Assembly (NCBI GenBank): GCA_026874595.1
Contig: CM049306.1
Span: 50,914,019-50,978,018 of the forward strand
DNA from: Sipunculus nudus
Taxonomy: Eukaryota; Annelida; Sipuncula; Golfingiida; Sipunculidae
Direction of reading: 5' to 3'
DNA: 64,000 bases
Below, in pieces: positions 34,501 through 48,000 of the stretch. A model generated the notes under the pieces. It ran no database searches and was not told where the DNA came from. It saw only the letters and a program-made list of their open reading frames with translations. The position numbers and the translations under genes were made by a program. Each line of letters starts with the position of its first letter. Positions within the stretch are counted from its first letter, which is position 1.

Positions 34501-37500
34501 AACTTGGAATTAGGTCTCTGTTACCCAGATTCTTCAAGCTATGGGGATCTGAATTACCCCCAAGAAAAATGGAAAATTGATACAAAAGCTCAAGTATCTG
34601 AACAACTAATGCATTGATCACCATGATTCTTTGCATAGATATTGATCATGGAGTGATTCATCAATTTCTGCAGGCTGGTGGTGCCACCTGTATTTTTTCA
34701 ATTTTTTTTACAATTTTTTAACTCTATTTTTGATACCTTAAAAGATGCGGTCAACTGATAACAGGGCACAAATCATAACGACTAGACCTAGAATCTTCTT
34801 TCTTGATATGCAGGGAGGCCCATGAAAAAGTCTCCTTGGAGGCCTAAAATTAGGTCTCTGTTACCCAAAACCTCAGAGACTGAGACCTGACTGGTGGCGC
34901 CACCTGGTATTTTTAGCTCAGCTGACTATAAGTCATCTGAGCTATAGTCGTGGTCCATTGTCCGTCGTCCGTCCGTCTGTCCGTCCGTTCTTACAGCAGG
35001 CACATTGTGAGCCTAATTGTAGGTAGAAAGTGACATTGCGAGCCTAATTTTCCCAGTGAGACTAGTCTCACAAGGGGGGTTTGTTCTGTGTGTACAAGTT
35101 GACATAGTGAGTCATTTAAACATAGTTAAGTTCACAAGGGTATGGACGATTTTTTCTTGATTTGTCCAAGTTGTCCAAGTCCACATTGATGGACAAGTAT
35201 TTCAGGTGGCGCCATCTTGCGGAGGCTGGATGGAGTGACAGGTCACGTGGTTTAAAGCTCATAATGTACGGACATTTATTTAACTTGATTTCCACATTAA
35301 AATGTATGTGAATAAAAAGAATTGTTATGTTATTTGTAAATGTTTGAAGGGAACTAAAAATTTATATATCAAAAGGTTATAAAAATTTAAGTATTTTGAA
35401 GTAAACGCAATTTTCTAAGACGATGCGGGATGATTTTGGCGGGAAAATTTGCGACGTCTCACAGAGAGGGACTACTACTTTACGGTGCAGTTTACGGTCA
35501 AAATATTATAACTGTTTGCTTATTTCCGTGACTCGATATAAGTTTATTCAGATTAAGTTTTGACTACGTCAAGTGTAGGCCTAGCAGATATAATATGATA
35601 TTTCGAGCGTGATATTTACAACAGAAGACGGTCGGGTGTTTTTTTTTTTTGTTTTTTTTTGCCGTGCACTTATCGGCCCAATGATGCATGCGCAATGCCA
35701 AGACTGAAAATGGAGGACGAACCCAAAGCGAGGAAGCCCCGAGGCCGTGGCATTGCAAACGAAATTGTAATTATCAACATCATAGCCCGCAAGACAAGGC
35801 ATAGCGGGCTGTCTTAGTGAATATAAGTTTCATAGAGGTTTACGGATCAGTGCCTGTAGGTTGTGTTTACCAAACATTGGCTAACATCGCAGCAGTTTTC
35901 TGTGGGGCACGATATTGAGGAAAACGCAAAATTAATACTACTTTTAGATTTTTAATTGCTCATAATTAATAACGGTTCATGGTATAAACATTAAACTTAA
36001 TGTATATAATCTATAAATGTTTACCTTTCCTATGATATGAAAATTTGTCATGACATATCAGCAATTTTCTCTGTATAAGGAGGTTAAAATACTCTTTGCC
36101 TTACGGGCCTCCCGTTGCGTATTACTCGATTCTGAATGAGTGAAATAAAGCAAAATTATCAGAATATTGATGATAAAAATCGTCATCCTGATTCTGATAG
36201 CCCATAACATTCTCTATTCGGTGTTGAAATGGTTTTTAATAAGAAGGAACTATTTTTTTGAGCATTCAATTATGTCGTGGCCGGGATAAGTACGACGGTT
36301 TTGAATACTGACAGTTCAGTCGGCCAGCGTGATCGGGGATAAGTAGAGTAAGTAGAGAATGGGTGATCTAACTTATACTGTCATAATTTCTCAAGAATTA
36401 GCGTATAATTTAGTTAATCAAATATTTTGGGTAATTTTGTGTAACGAAATGTTTTTAAAATATCACTTTGACCGACGCTAAAGTGAATCGTATGTGAGCG
36501 ATTTTAAGAGAAATTAAGGAGAGTATCGACCAAAGCTTTGATTCCATGAACATGCTGCAGGGTTCGTACGTCCTTAAAAAGTCATTATTTTTGTGATTTT
36601 AAAAATCAGTACTTAAAAAGTCATGATTTTTTTAGAAAATTCTCAAAAGTCATGAAAAAGTCATGATTTTTCATTTTCTTACTGTTTAAAAATATTTTGT
36701 ATCAACTTTATTATTTTTTATTAAAGATTGAACGTATACGTGATACATGAAAACCACCGAAACCAGACTGCACCTGGGCATTTCTCCCCTTAGTGCTGTT
36801 GCAAATTAGGTTGGCATCCGCTCTTCCCTATCTTGACCGCAGCAACCTGTAGCTGCTCGATGAGCGTATACTTCTTTTGGCTTGGCTGCATGGGCGGTCA
36901 TTCCCCCATTGCCGTCATGCCATTCCTACGAATACTTTAGTAAAAATATGCCCGGGCAGTCTTCTTTCAGCTAAACATGCGATCAAGATACACAATTTCA
37001 AGAATTATGTATTGTTCGTAGGATACCAAACGAACCGAATTATAAGCTTTTCTTTAGCGGAGTTATCACAGCAGTGGCGAGTAATGATACGTAGGGGCCT
37101 ATACATTTGAGACAAATAAAAGTGGTGGGTATTTCACCGTCGTTTGCAATAAAAAATAATCACTTAAGCCTATGAGTTTAAGATGTTAAATCATAAATAA
37201 AAATTCTTTTTACATAATTTTCAGTGACGAAAGACTGTCGTGTGTTGAAAATTGCAATTTAAAAAATTTGATTTTAAAATGAAAGAAAAGTAGAATATGC
37301 TGTAATTTTCAGAAAGGTATAAATAACAGAATGTTGCTCTTATAGTCATTACGATGGCATCATTTAAATCCAGTTAGAGATTCCAACACTCCCGTTTTCC
37401 GGGAGTCTACCAAGTTTTGAGGCCTAATCCGTGCCCTCCCGGGCCTTCTGTTGCATCGCCAATTTATAATAATGCCCATACTCCAAGCATTCTTGTATCT

Positions 37501-39010
37501 CTTAAAGTTCATTACTAAACAAAAACGGATTAATATTATATATACTTGTAAGAAAGTCTTATAAAAAATGCCAATGAGGTCTCGTGTATGCACGTGTAAC
37601 ATTTCTTAGCCTGGGCATTCCAGGTGGTTTGGCGGGAAACCGCTGCCGCCTACACCTGTATTCACTGATTCGGCCCGTACTCCTGTCAGTAGAACTGACG
37701 GGACGTTATGAATACACAAGCCGGTCTGATAAATAATCGCCGAGTTAAAAAAAATATTTAATGTTTAATAATCAAAAATGGAGGATTGACGAAGAAATTG
37801 TCCTGACAGATGCAGCAGAAAAAAAGAGCCACGGTCTACTTCAATGGAATGAGTAAACGAAACCAAGAGCGCCAAAGTTTTCCCGCCTTTTTACTCCCCG
37901 GTAACTTTGATGGTGTTTTCCGGTGCAAAAAATTGTTGCATGCTTCTAAATGATATGTATTATTTAACTAGCTGAAATTTGCGTGGTGGTTAAAATTAAC
38001 TGTAATATCCCATATTTTTTCGAAAATAAATCTTCCTACAACTGGCTCTATTTCAACGCCATGTCCTGTACACAGCGTGTAAATGTGCGCGGCGGTGCAG
38101 ACGTTCATGCCTCATGGCTGACGGCAATTAAGGGATGTTATAACAGGACTTGACTGCTTAAGAACCGGCCAACCCTTATATAGGTGTAGTTTTACTTATT
38201 TTTTTTAAACAGTAATTGAGAAGATATTATTTTCCATGAATATGTAGACAGGGACATGATAATTCAAAATATTTCTCAGGTAACCGTAAGCGTTATGTGA
38301 GCGATAATAGGGGAATTAAATGCCGGCATGAGCTCATATTAAAGTGACAGGTTCACAGTCATCCAGTATTACTAACTAATGTCACTGGACCTCTTTAAGA
38401 AGGTTAAATTAATAAGATCTTTCAATGAATAATTTCAAATAGTAATACATCAAAGTAAATGGTGCAGTTCTTGTTAACCTCAATTAAACAGTGTATGTTC
38501 TGTGACACCATATACCACCCTGATTGGCTCTTGGGTTGTTACATCTCTGTGTTTGAAAGTAATTAAAATGACAGTTTGAAAGCTTGTCAGGTGTTATATT
38601 TCACTCTCAATATTAAACAGGTCCTGAAAAAGTCATGAAATTTTTATTTGCTGGAAGTGTATGAACTCTGTGCTGTTATGAGCCATAGAATGTTGATGAA
38701 AAATAATCATACGATTGTTTTGCAGCATAGATGGTTCTTTTACAAACAGATAGTGCAGATTCAAACATGCAGGTTAAGAATGTTTTTTTTTTTAAATTCC
38801 AAGTCCTTATTTCATATTTATCACTTTTGATGTGCAAAAATTCTAGTGTATTTATGAATATTTTTATGAACAATTTCTGTATATTTTACAATTTAACGTT
38901 TATTTTTGGAAGTGGCTAAACAACATAAACATACATACACAGACTAACACATACACATACATATATACACACATATAATGCATATATATATGTGTGTGTG
39001 AGTGTGTGTG

Positions 39011-39051
<41 letters not shown>

Positions 39052-42000
39052 TTACGCCCCCACCTTCTGATGGGGGATTTAGTGTTAGTTTTTCCATCAG
39101 TCAGTACATCAGTGGGTACGTCTGTCATAGAATGTTAAAGTTTATATTAAAGTTTTTCTTAGGGCCTTAAACATTCAGAATGCTTACAGATGTCTCTCAT
39201 ATTTAATAATAATGGTATTCACCTTAGGAAACTGGCTGCTGCTGGAGCATATATTTTATAAACATTTTCTTTTCTAGTTATATATACGAAGCCCACATTA
39301 GAATCTTGTCCTTTGTAAAACTGGGCCAGCCCAGATTCAAATTTGGATCTGGATTGGCCCAAATCACAATTTTAATCCAATTAAAATTTTGAACTGACCT
39401 TGTCCAGATTATAATCCTGAGTTGAAGACTTCACGATTGAGATCTGATCTGGGTTATTTTAAACAGCCCAGATTAAAATTTTGATCAAGGCCTGTCAAGA
39501 AAACAGACCTGTGGTGGACTAATTTAAACTGGGCCAGCCCAGTTCTGAACCATGAATTACTTCAATAGGCTAGCTTGACTGCAAGTTTTTTGTTTACAGT
39601 TGATTCAAAGAAAAATTCTTTTTAACTTGTATTGCAAATTAATTTTTTATTTCATCTATATTGCAAACAGGAAGCAACCTTTTAAACATGATAAAAAGAG
39701 TCTCTCTAATACATATGTGACCATTTCAGTTTTTTTCACACTTCCTCACTCAGGACTCCTGCAGGGGAGGCTTTATCTAGTTTCCATTATTATTTTAGTT
39801 TTAACATTATAACAATGAGCTGACAATAGAGTGCTGATTTATCAAATTAGATATTTTGCTGGTGTATATGTAAGAATTACCTTCTTACCTCATTTCACAA
39901 CACATTAGACTCAACAGTTTTAATTGGGTATAGCAGGTGAAATTTACCTTAATTAATGCATGCGCTTTTTCAGAGTGATATTCAGTAATTTCCATTATTA
40001 TTTTGACAATGAGCTTGCTATACAGTTATACATTATTTTGCTAGCTATTTTGCTATGCGATAGATTTTGTAATAAAAACATACCAGAAATGTAAATGTGT
40101 GTGGGGACATACTGCAAATATTATAGTTTGCTAGCAAATTATAGCAACAAAAACCACATTTTACTCAGTATTAATTTCATTTCACATTAAAAGAAATATT
40201 AACACAGGCAATGTGAAATAAAATGTGAAGCATAAAGACTGAATATACTATGTGAACTTCTCTGTGTCGCGTTAGGGCTCGCCACATCACATTTAGCGAG
40301 TTCCCAGTCTCAGTGGCGAAGTCTTTTTGTTTACTCCTCGCCACAGTGGCGAATCCCCCTACCATACTTAGTCCAGCAGCTGATTCTTGGGGAACCAGTA
40401 TCCTGAATAAATTTGTCTCAGAAGTCACAGAACATTCTAAGCTGTTTTGTAGTTTTTCCAGTTTTAAAATAATCCGAAGTAAGCGTCCCACTTGTGACAT
40501 CGGGAGTTTTGAGGATCCCGTCCAATCTTATATCCAATCAATGTATGCCGTTTTGTCACATTTTATGGTGATTAATACCGTTAACAAATTAGATAAGCCG
40601 GGAAGCGCGTTTAATACATGAATTTTTAGTCCTTAACGTTATATGTATCGCATATGAACTAATGCTTCCATTTTTTTGCATATTTAATTTACGTTCAGGA
40701 TCAAATTGAATACATAACAAGCCGTTTTGAATTAAGTGGTCCTTCTGATAAGACCTTGTATTCATATTCATAACTGGCACTGATCAGCGAAATAGTCCTC
40801 CCCACGAAATAGTACAGATTCTAAGCTTCAGTTTGGTATAAAAATCAACTGAGTTGGGATTATATTTGTAGAGCTGCTTGAATACAATGTGAATAAAAAA
40901 ATCCATCATTAATTTGGTTGAATTTATATTGAATTATGCAAAAAAAATATCAAAATGATCGATATTGTGTCTACTATCGACATATGATGTTAAAATATAG
41001 ATTTAAATTATCGCACACAAGCGCACCAAACGCACGTGCGGCAGCTAGCTCAGAAAGACAACAATATGGGGCAGTGTGTAAAACCCGGACCCCACGGATC
41101 CCGGACCCCGGACCCCAAAATCCAATTTCCACACAGTCGTTTATATATACAGATAAAACACCCCATGTTGCTGATATATGAACAAAGTAAAGTCCCTTAA
41201 TGTTGAAGTTTTGTAAATAACAATTTCAATGAAAGATTTAAGTATACAAAATATTTTGCTGAAGATGGACCCCAACTGCTTGACTTTGATGAGTTCCATT
41301 TTGACGAACCATAGTAAACGCCGCTCATATTTTCATTTATGACTCCATGAGAAAGAATAAGCACTCATGTCACACATTAAATATGGTTTTTGTTATTTTA
41401 AGTGAATATATGATAGTGCTGGCGCACTGAGGGAGGTTTATTTGAAGTGCGCAAGCGGTCATTGCATGCGGACCTGAGACTGATATATATCGATATCAGA
41501 GCTCTTCCACATAACACAGGTTTCGTGTTCCATTCATGAACAAACATGCGATTTAAAGTTGGTAATAATATTATTACCCAAAGGAATTTTTTATTACTTG
41601 CATTGCAAGAAACGACAGGTACAAACATATTAATGATTTTATAAATGTTCTTATTTATACTTTTTATTTCGATAAACATTAAACAAATATAAGAACACGA
41701 AGAAAAAGTAAGCCAAAATGAAAAAAAAAATAAAGATAGAAAAACACAATAACTAAATCACATGGGTGTTATGCCTAAACGTGATGTTAAAATATGTACT
41801 AAAGAAATGGTAAAACAACGAGTAAAACTGAGGGGTCCGTGGGATCCGTGATGTCAGTGGGCCAGGGTCCGTAAGGGTTAATTATCAACCTTTTTGCAAA
41901 AAAGGCCATTTTTATGGGTTTTTTAACACATTTAATATAAAATACGTCTTTAGATACTATCCTGTTAAATATCTCGACAAATCACCATGAGATTTTTAAG

Positions 42001-45000
42001 AATTATAGAATTTTCGTAGGGTCCGGGATCCGGGGTCCGTGGGGTCCGGGTTTTACACACTGCCACAATATGGTGACCTCATGGAAGGTGATAGAATAGT
42101 GAACCACTCACAAAAAGCGACCGTCTGCAGCTTATACTCTGTGTGTTTGATGTGTGTTGCATTTGATTCGAAAATAAACAATTTTTTGTTGAATTATTGT
42201 CAAAATAAAATATAAATTGTTCTAGATTTAACTGAATCGGTCATTAATTTGACAGTCTATTCATGCTCCATTGCTGCCACACGAGAATCCAAGCGGAGCC
42301 AAACCATTGCTAAGAATTATTTTTTATTTGACCACAAGCAGACATAACTGCTAATAAAAAGTGTGTGGTTTTGTACAGTAATAATTTTAGAATGCATCAA
42401 ATTTGGAAATGAAACTTAATAAGTCCAAAAAATAGGATTTTCAGAATGACACATGATGATGTTTTCACAACAGCCTGCATGGGTGATAATAAGGGAAATT
42501 AATGGAGCTGTCACGATGCATTCTTAAATTATTCACAATTTAAAAAAAAATTTTTAACAGTCCAAGCCAATTTTCATCCGGATTGTTGAGAATAAATCAA
42601 TATTACACAACCATATTACCATTGCAAAATAAATCACCATGATTATAAAAAAAACTAAAGTCTGTATACTAGCTAATACAAATAACAAATGAGAATACTT
42701 TTATTCCCAGGCGTTTAACTAGCCACTATATATGCAACCCAATTATTCCCCGGGCCCCAATGAAATAAAGCACATCAAGGCCAGCATGGGTCGTCTAAGG
42801 CTAGCTTTTTTTTTCAAAATTATATGAGTGTAACCAAAAAATTATTTATTTTAAAACATTATTGTGCTCTAAAGAAAATTCTTGGACTGCCAGGGCCCCG
42901 TTCAGGCCCTTCGAGCCCTGGTATGACCCCCCCCCCCCCCCGACGCCCTGTGCATTATTTTCATTTTTTGTCAATATATTATAAAACTTTCGCTTTATAA
43001 ATTATTTTTTTAATTCGTGATGATTATGATAAAAATGTTGCATGGCGTACACAACATAACGTAATTCGTTTTTATCGCTAACAATATTGTAATATATCAT
43101 TACCGCCAACAACATAGGCACACTCGGTAGGTTTAATAGTAGAGTTTTGCGGATACTATGTTTTCATTTCTCCGCCGCTGCTGTTAGGTGTCTTGAGACC
43201 GTAACCACTGAGTGGAATTTTACTAAACTCGTGATTTTTTTCGGGTCTGTGAACTGCTGAGCCCCAATTTTGTTTTGACCTCTGACCTCTCCTCTGTGCT
43301 CTGCGTCCATCTATGCGTCTGTGTTCACACATAAACCCCCATATCTCTGTACTCATTTGACCGATCGGGCTGAAATTTTCTAGTTATTTTTTATGCCCAG
43401 ACATTTGGACCCAAAATGGTAGTTGTGACAGGTAAAAATAACTGTAAGCCCACAAGCTTGCACATAAATGTAAGCCCAGAATGTTGGACCAACAGTGATG
43501 GTGGTGACAAGTAAATAAAAGGCCTGAAGGCCCAAAGAAGGGACACATTTCAAGGCTTAGAATGTTAGACACACTGATAGCTGTCGGGGTGAATAATCTT
43601 AATGCTTTAGGTGTAATTATCTTTTACTGTTCAGATTTATTTTTTTTAAATTTACACTATAATATTTTTAACATGTAATTATTTGCCTAATTTTCATTTT
43701 ATATTTATGAAATTTTCAACAATTGATTCGGAGATGAATTGCACCAGGTTCATAATTCATATAATACCTATTAACAAAGTCAGGAAAGTCAAGGGAAATT
43801 TGGACAATGAAGTACCTCATGAATTTAAAGTTAGCATAAATATTACTGTAATATCTACACCATACCTCTGGAGACAGTGAATATGGAGATAAATAAGGAA
43901 AATGGCCATTTGCACCTAATTCATAGCAGTTCTAGGTAATTTAGATTAAAGAAATACAATTAACATAAAAATTACACTTGTTCAAGTTTGAAAATGAATG
44001 AGTCCTAAAACTGAATATTATTTGTCTCATGATATTTAAATTAAATAGACTTATAACTAAGAATGAAAAATAAATGTATACCTTTAGGAAAATGGCCTTT
44101 TATAGACAGTAAAATGTCTACACTTGTCCAATTGAGAAAACTGAATAAATTTCAAAGGAAGATAAAGGTAGAGCATAGGCAAATATTCATTGAAAATGTG
44201 ACAAATATACATATAATTTTTTAAACGTTTGAATAGATCATTAATTATATTTTTCTGCATAATAACGTCCAGTATTGGTAAAATCTGCTGCCAGGAAGCA
44301 ATATTTGAAGAAAGTAAACACACAGCATAATTTTGTAATATTACTGAAATAATGTGGTCTCACATTATTTTGCATAATTTCATGAATTTTTACTTTGAAA
44401 TCATTAGTTATGTTTTAAAAGTCCTTATTTAAATTTCATCTGTTCAGCTTTATGGGCAAACAGTTAAAAATTAATAGATATTCATGAGGAATTAACAAAA
44501 ATAATAGAAGTATAACCTAAAAATGTAACATTTATATTTGACCTTAAACAATTAAGCCAAATAGGGAGTTAAGGTGTCAATGTCCTTTGCAAATAAAACA
44601 AATTGTGAACAGTAAAGCGATAAATGTAAGCCCAGAGTATTATGCCACCAGTGACTGACAGATATCCAAGAACATGAGAATAATGTAGGCCCACAAGAAG
44701 GAACACATTTGTTCTGCCCAGAATGTAGAATGGACAGTGATAGTTGTGGAAGCCAGTATGGCATGCAGGCCCACAAGCTTGGACAAAATGGAAGCTCAGA
44801 ATGTTGGACCCACAGTGATGGTAGCTCAGACATAAATGTTTAGCCCATAATGTTAGACACAGTGATGGTAGGTACTAAATATTCTGTAGGCCCACAAGTA
44901 AGAACCAGATTGAAGGCTCTGAATGTTGGATGCACAATGATATTTGTGGAAGGTAGTATTATCTGTAGGCCCACAAGCTTGGACATAAATGTTTAGCCCA

Positions 45001-48000
45001 TAATGTTAGACACAGTGATGGTAGGTACTAAATATTCTGTAGGCCCACAAGTATGAACACATTTGTTCTGCCAAGAATGTACAATGCACAGTGATAGATG
45101 TGGTAGGTAGTATGATCTGTAGGCCCACAAGCTTGGACAAAATGGAAGCTCAGAATGTTTGACACGTGATGGTAGGTACTAAATATTCTGTAGGCCCACA
45201 AGTAAGAACCAGATTGAAGCTCTGAATGTTGGATGCACAATGATATTTGTGGAAGGTAGTATGATCTGTAGGCCCACAAGCTCAAACATAAATGTTTAGC
45301 CCATAATGTTAGACACAGTGATGGTAGGTACTAAATATTCTGTAGGCCCACAAGTAAGAACCAGATTGAAGGCTCTGAATGTTGGATGCACAATGATATT
45401 TGTGGAAGGTAGTATTATCTGTAGGCCCACAAGCTTGGACATAAATGTTTAGCCCATAATGTTAGACACAGTGATGGTAGGTACTAAATATTCTGTAGGC
45501 CCACAAGAATGAACACATTTGTTCTGCCAAGAATGTTGAATGCACAGTGATAGATGTGGTAGGTAGTATGATCTGTAGGCCCACAAGCTTGGACAAAATG
45601 GAAGATCAGAATGTTAGACACAGTGATGGTTCATACTAAATATTCAATAGGCCCACAAGGTATACCTTGCTTGGGTAATGAGACTGTTTAAATTGTGTTT
45701 CAGGATACTTGCACTGATCATTTAATCATTCTGTAACCATTTTATTATTATTAATTGATTATAAGATTTTTGAGTAATTGCACTTATTTGAAGCATTTAA
45801 GGTTATAAAAGAGATTTTAAAATTGGAACTTTATGTGACCACTCCCTTTTATGTGATTTAACTTTTTAAATATATTTGGTTATGGAATGAATGCTAAGTA
45901 GTGTAAAATAATTAGTGCCAAACACTAATTCATCTTTATCCAAGGATACTAAAATTGTCAGAGTAATTGATTAAGTTTTTAAGACTAAAATGACCAAAAC
46001 AGGTTTTATGTAACTAATTTAAAAATTGTAGAGCTGAGAGAATTTGATCTCACAATTTTAATATAATTAATATTTTTAAAATACATTGACTACATAATAG
46101 GATTTCTAAGACATTTTTGAAGATAAGTTTTTTTTTTAAAACAGAACAGTTTTGTCTCTTTTCAGAATGTGTGTGAAAGATGCATTTATTAGTAAATTTG
46201 AATTTTCATGTTTGTCTTATTGTCATGGAACTGGTCTTAATACGTTTTATAATTGATTAGTATATTTGTTCACATAAAAGAATTGCTTTTCCTTATCTTA
46301 CTGGAAGTTTTATTTGACGGTCTAAGGTCTTAATTTTTTTCTGTCAAAGGCTTTTAATGTAATTCAGTTTTGAAATGCAAAAAGACTTTTTTTTTCCGAG
46401 AAAACATTTAAAATGTTTCCAGTAAATCTTTCTGTAAACAATAATAAATATATGGTATTGTGTATAATATTGTGATGCATGCATCAAGACTTGTATTGAT
46501 TTTATAAGTGATTAAACTCTGTGTTCACTTTAAAGAATTGCTATTCTTTATCTTGTTGCCAGTGTCATTGGATGTTCGAAGGTTTCATTCAGCTTTTGAC
46601 TCCTCTGCCATCCTTCTCATTGAAGGCCTGTTTAATATTTTTCTGACAAAGGTTTTAAATTTGTTTTGTCATGGAAAAAAGGCCTTCGTTATGAGAAAAC
46701 ACATTTTCCCCCAATAAATCTTTTGGAACAAAGTAATACACATGGTATTGTGTATTATCTTGTGATCCTTTATTCAAGACCAGTATTGATTGATAACCTT
46801 GAAGTGTATTATTACATCCCTGATAGGCCCACCACACATGGATATTGGTTACCATATTTCAGGCTCACAGAGTAGAGACCCAAATTAAAACAAGACTAAT
46901 AGGCTTAGTGTACAATGATCACTGGAATATTGGAGTGAAGAAATATAGAATGCAAAGACTGAAGGCTGAGAGAGCATGGACAGAGGCTGTGTAGTTACAG
47001 GTCCACAGAGTCCAAAAAAGTTAAAATTAAAGGCCCAATGTATGGATAAAAGTTGCAGTGATACTGGCTCACAGGGTACAGAACAATGTCACTATAATAT
47101 AGGCCCAGAATGCAGGGATATAGGTTACAATGATGCAAGCTCATAGAGACTAAGTTAACAATTATACAGGCTCATAATGTGTAGATGGTGGTTGCTGTGG
47201 TGAGCCCAAAGTGTATTGACAGTAAGGCTCACAATGTGTAGACAGTGGTTGCTGTGGTAAGCCCACAGTGTATTGACAGAAAGTCTCACAATGTGTAGAC
47301 AGTTGTTGCTGTGGTAAGCCCACAGTGTATTGACAGGAAAGCTCACAATGTGTAGACAGAGGTTGCTGTGGTAAGCCCACAGTGTATTGACTGCAAGGCT
47401 CACAATGTGTAGACAGTGGTTTCTGTGGTAAGCCCACAGTGTATTGACAGCAAGGCTCACAATGTGGCTCTGGTGTGTACACTGAATGGTAGTCTCCTAA
47501 GGGTGTTTTGTACACACACAAAGGCCCACAATGTCAGTGACACACAAAAGGCTCGTAATGTGGCTGTGGTAAGTAGTGCCGTCCGTCCGTCCGTAGATGT
47601 GGCACGTTTTGAAACCGTAAGACCTAGGAAGCCAAAATTCGGCATAATGTTAGATGTCCCCAAGATCTCCTACCAAGCCGAAAACTGGGTCTTTTCGACT
47701 TCGTTCCTTTGAGAAATTAAGGAAAAACCTCAATTTTTTTATTAAAAACCTATTTTAACACTTCAGGACTGCCTAATATCAAAACCACTCATCTGTTTTT
47801 CCTCATATATACCATAAATATTCCTCTATATAGTTCCTATGTACATTCAAGAAATTATGCCTGTATTATATAATTTAAAAAAGTTATGGGCCCAAACATA
47901 ATGCATTTTGTAAAAAATCAGGAAAGATATTTGATCACTTAACACAAAACATGTTAAAGCTATGGACCTTTTTTCCAGTAATATAACTTTAATTAATCAA

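Noticed and set aside
40177-40500. 107-codon reverse-strand ORF in IMP4 intron 7
   Set aside because: Its middle comes from repeated GTGGCGA/CGCCAC phrases; no family, start context or splice sites recognised.
41070-42064. Coding content of the 9-bp-TSD element
   Set aside because: Short ORFs inside (41398-41679 on the minus strand) are not shared intact with the sister copy at 20792-21783, so the element is treated as non-autonomous.
47155-47521. Two overlapping reverse-strand ORFs with 19-residue repeats
   Set aside because: 57-bp array keeps two frames open at once, which is expected of a repeat and not of a gene.
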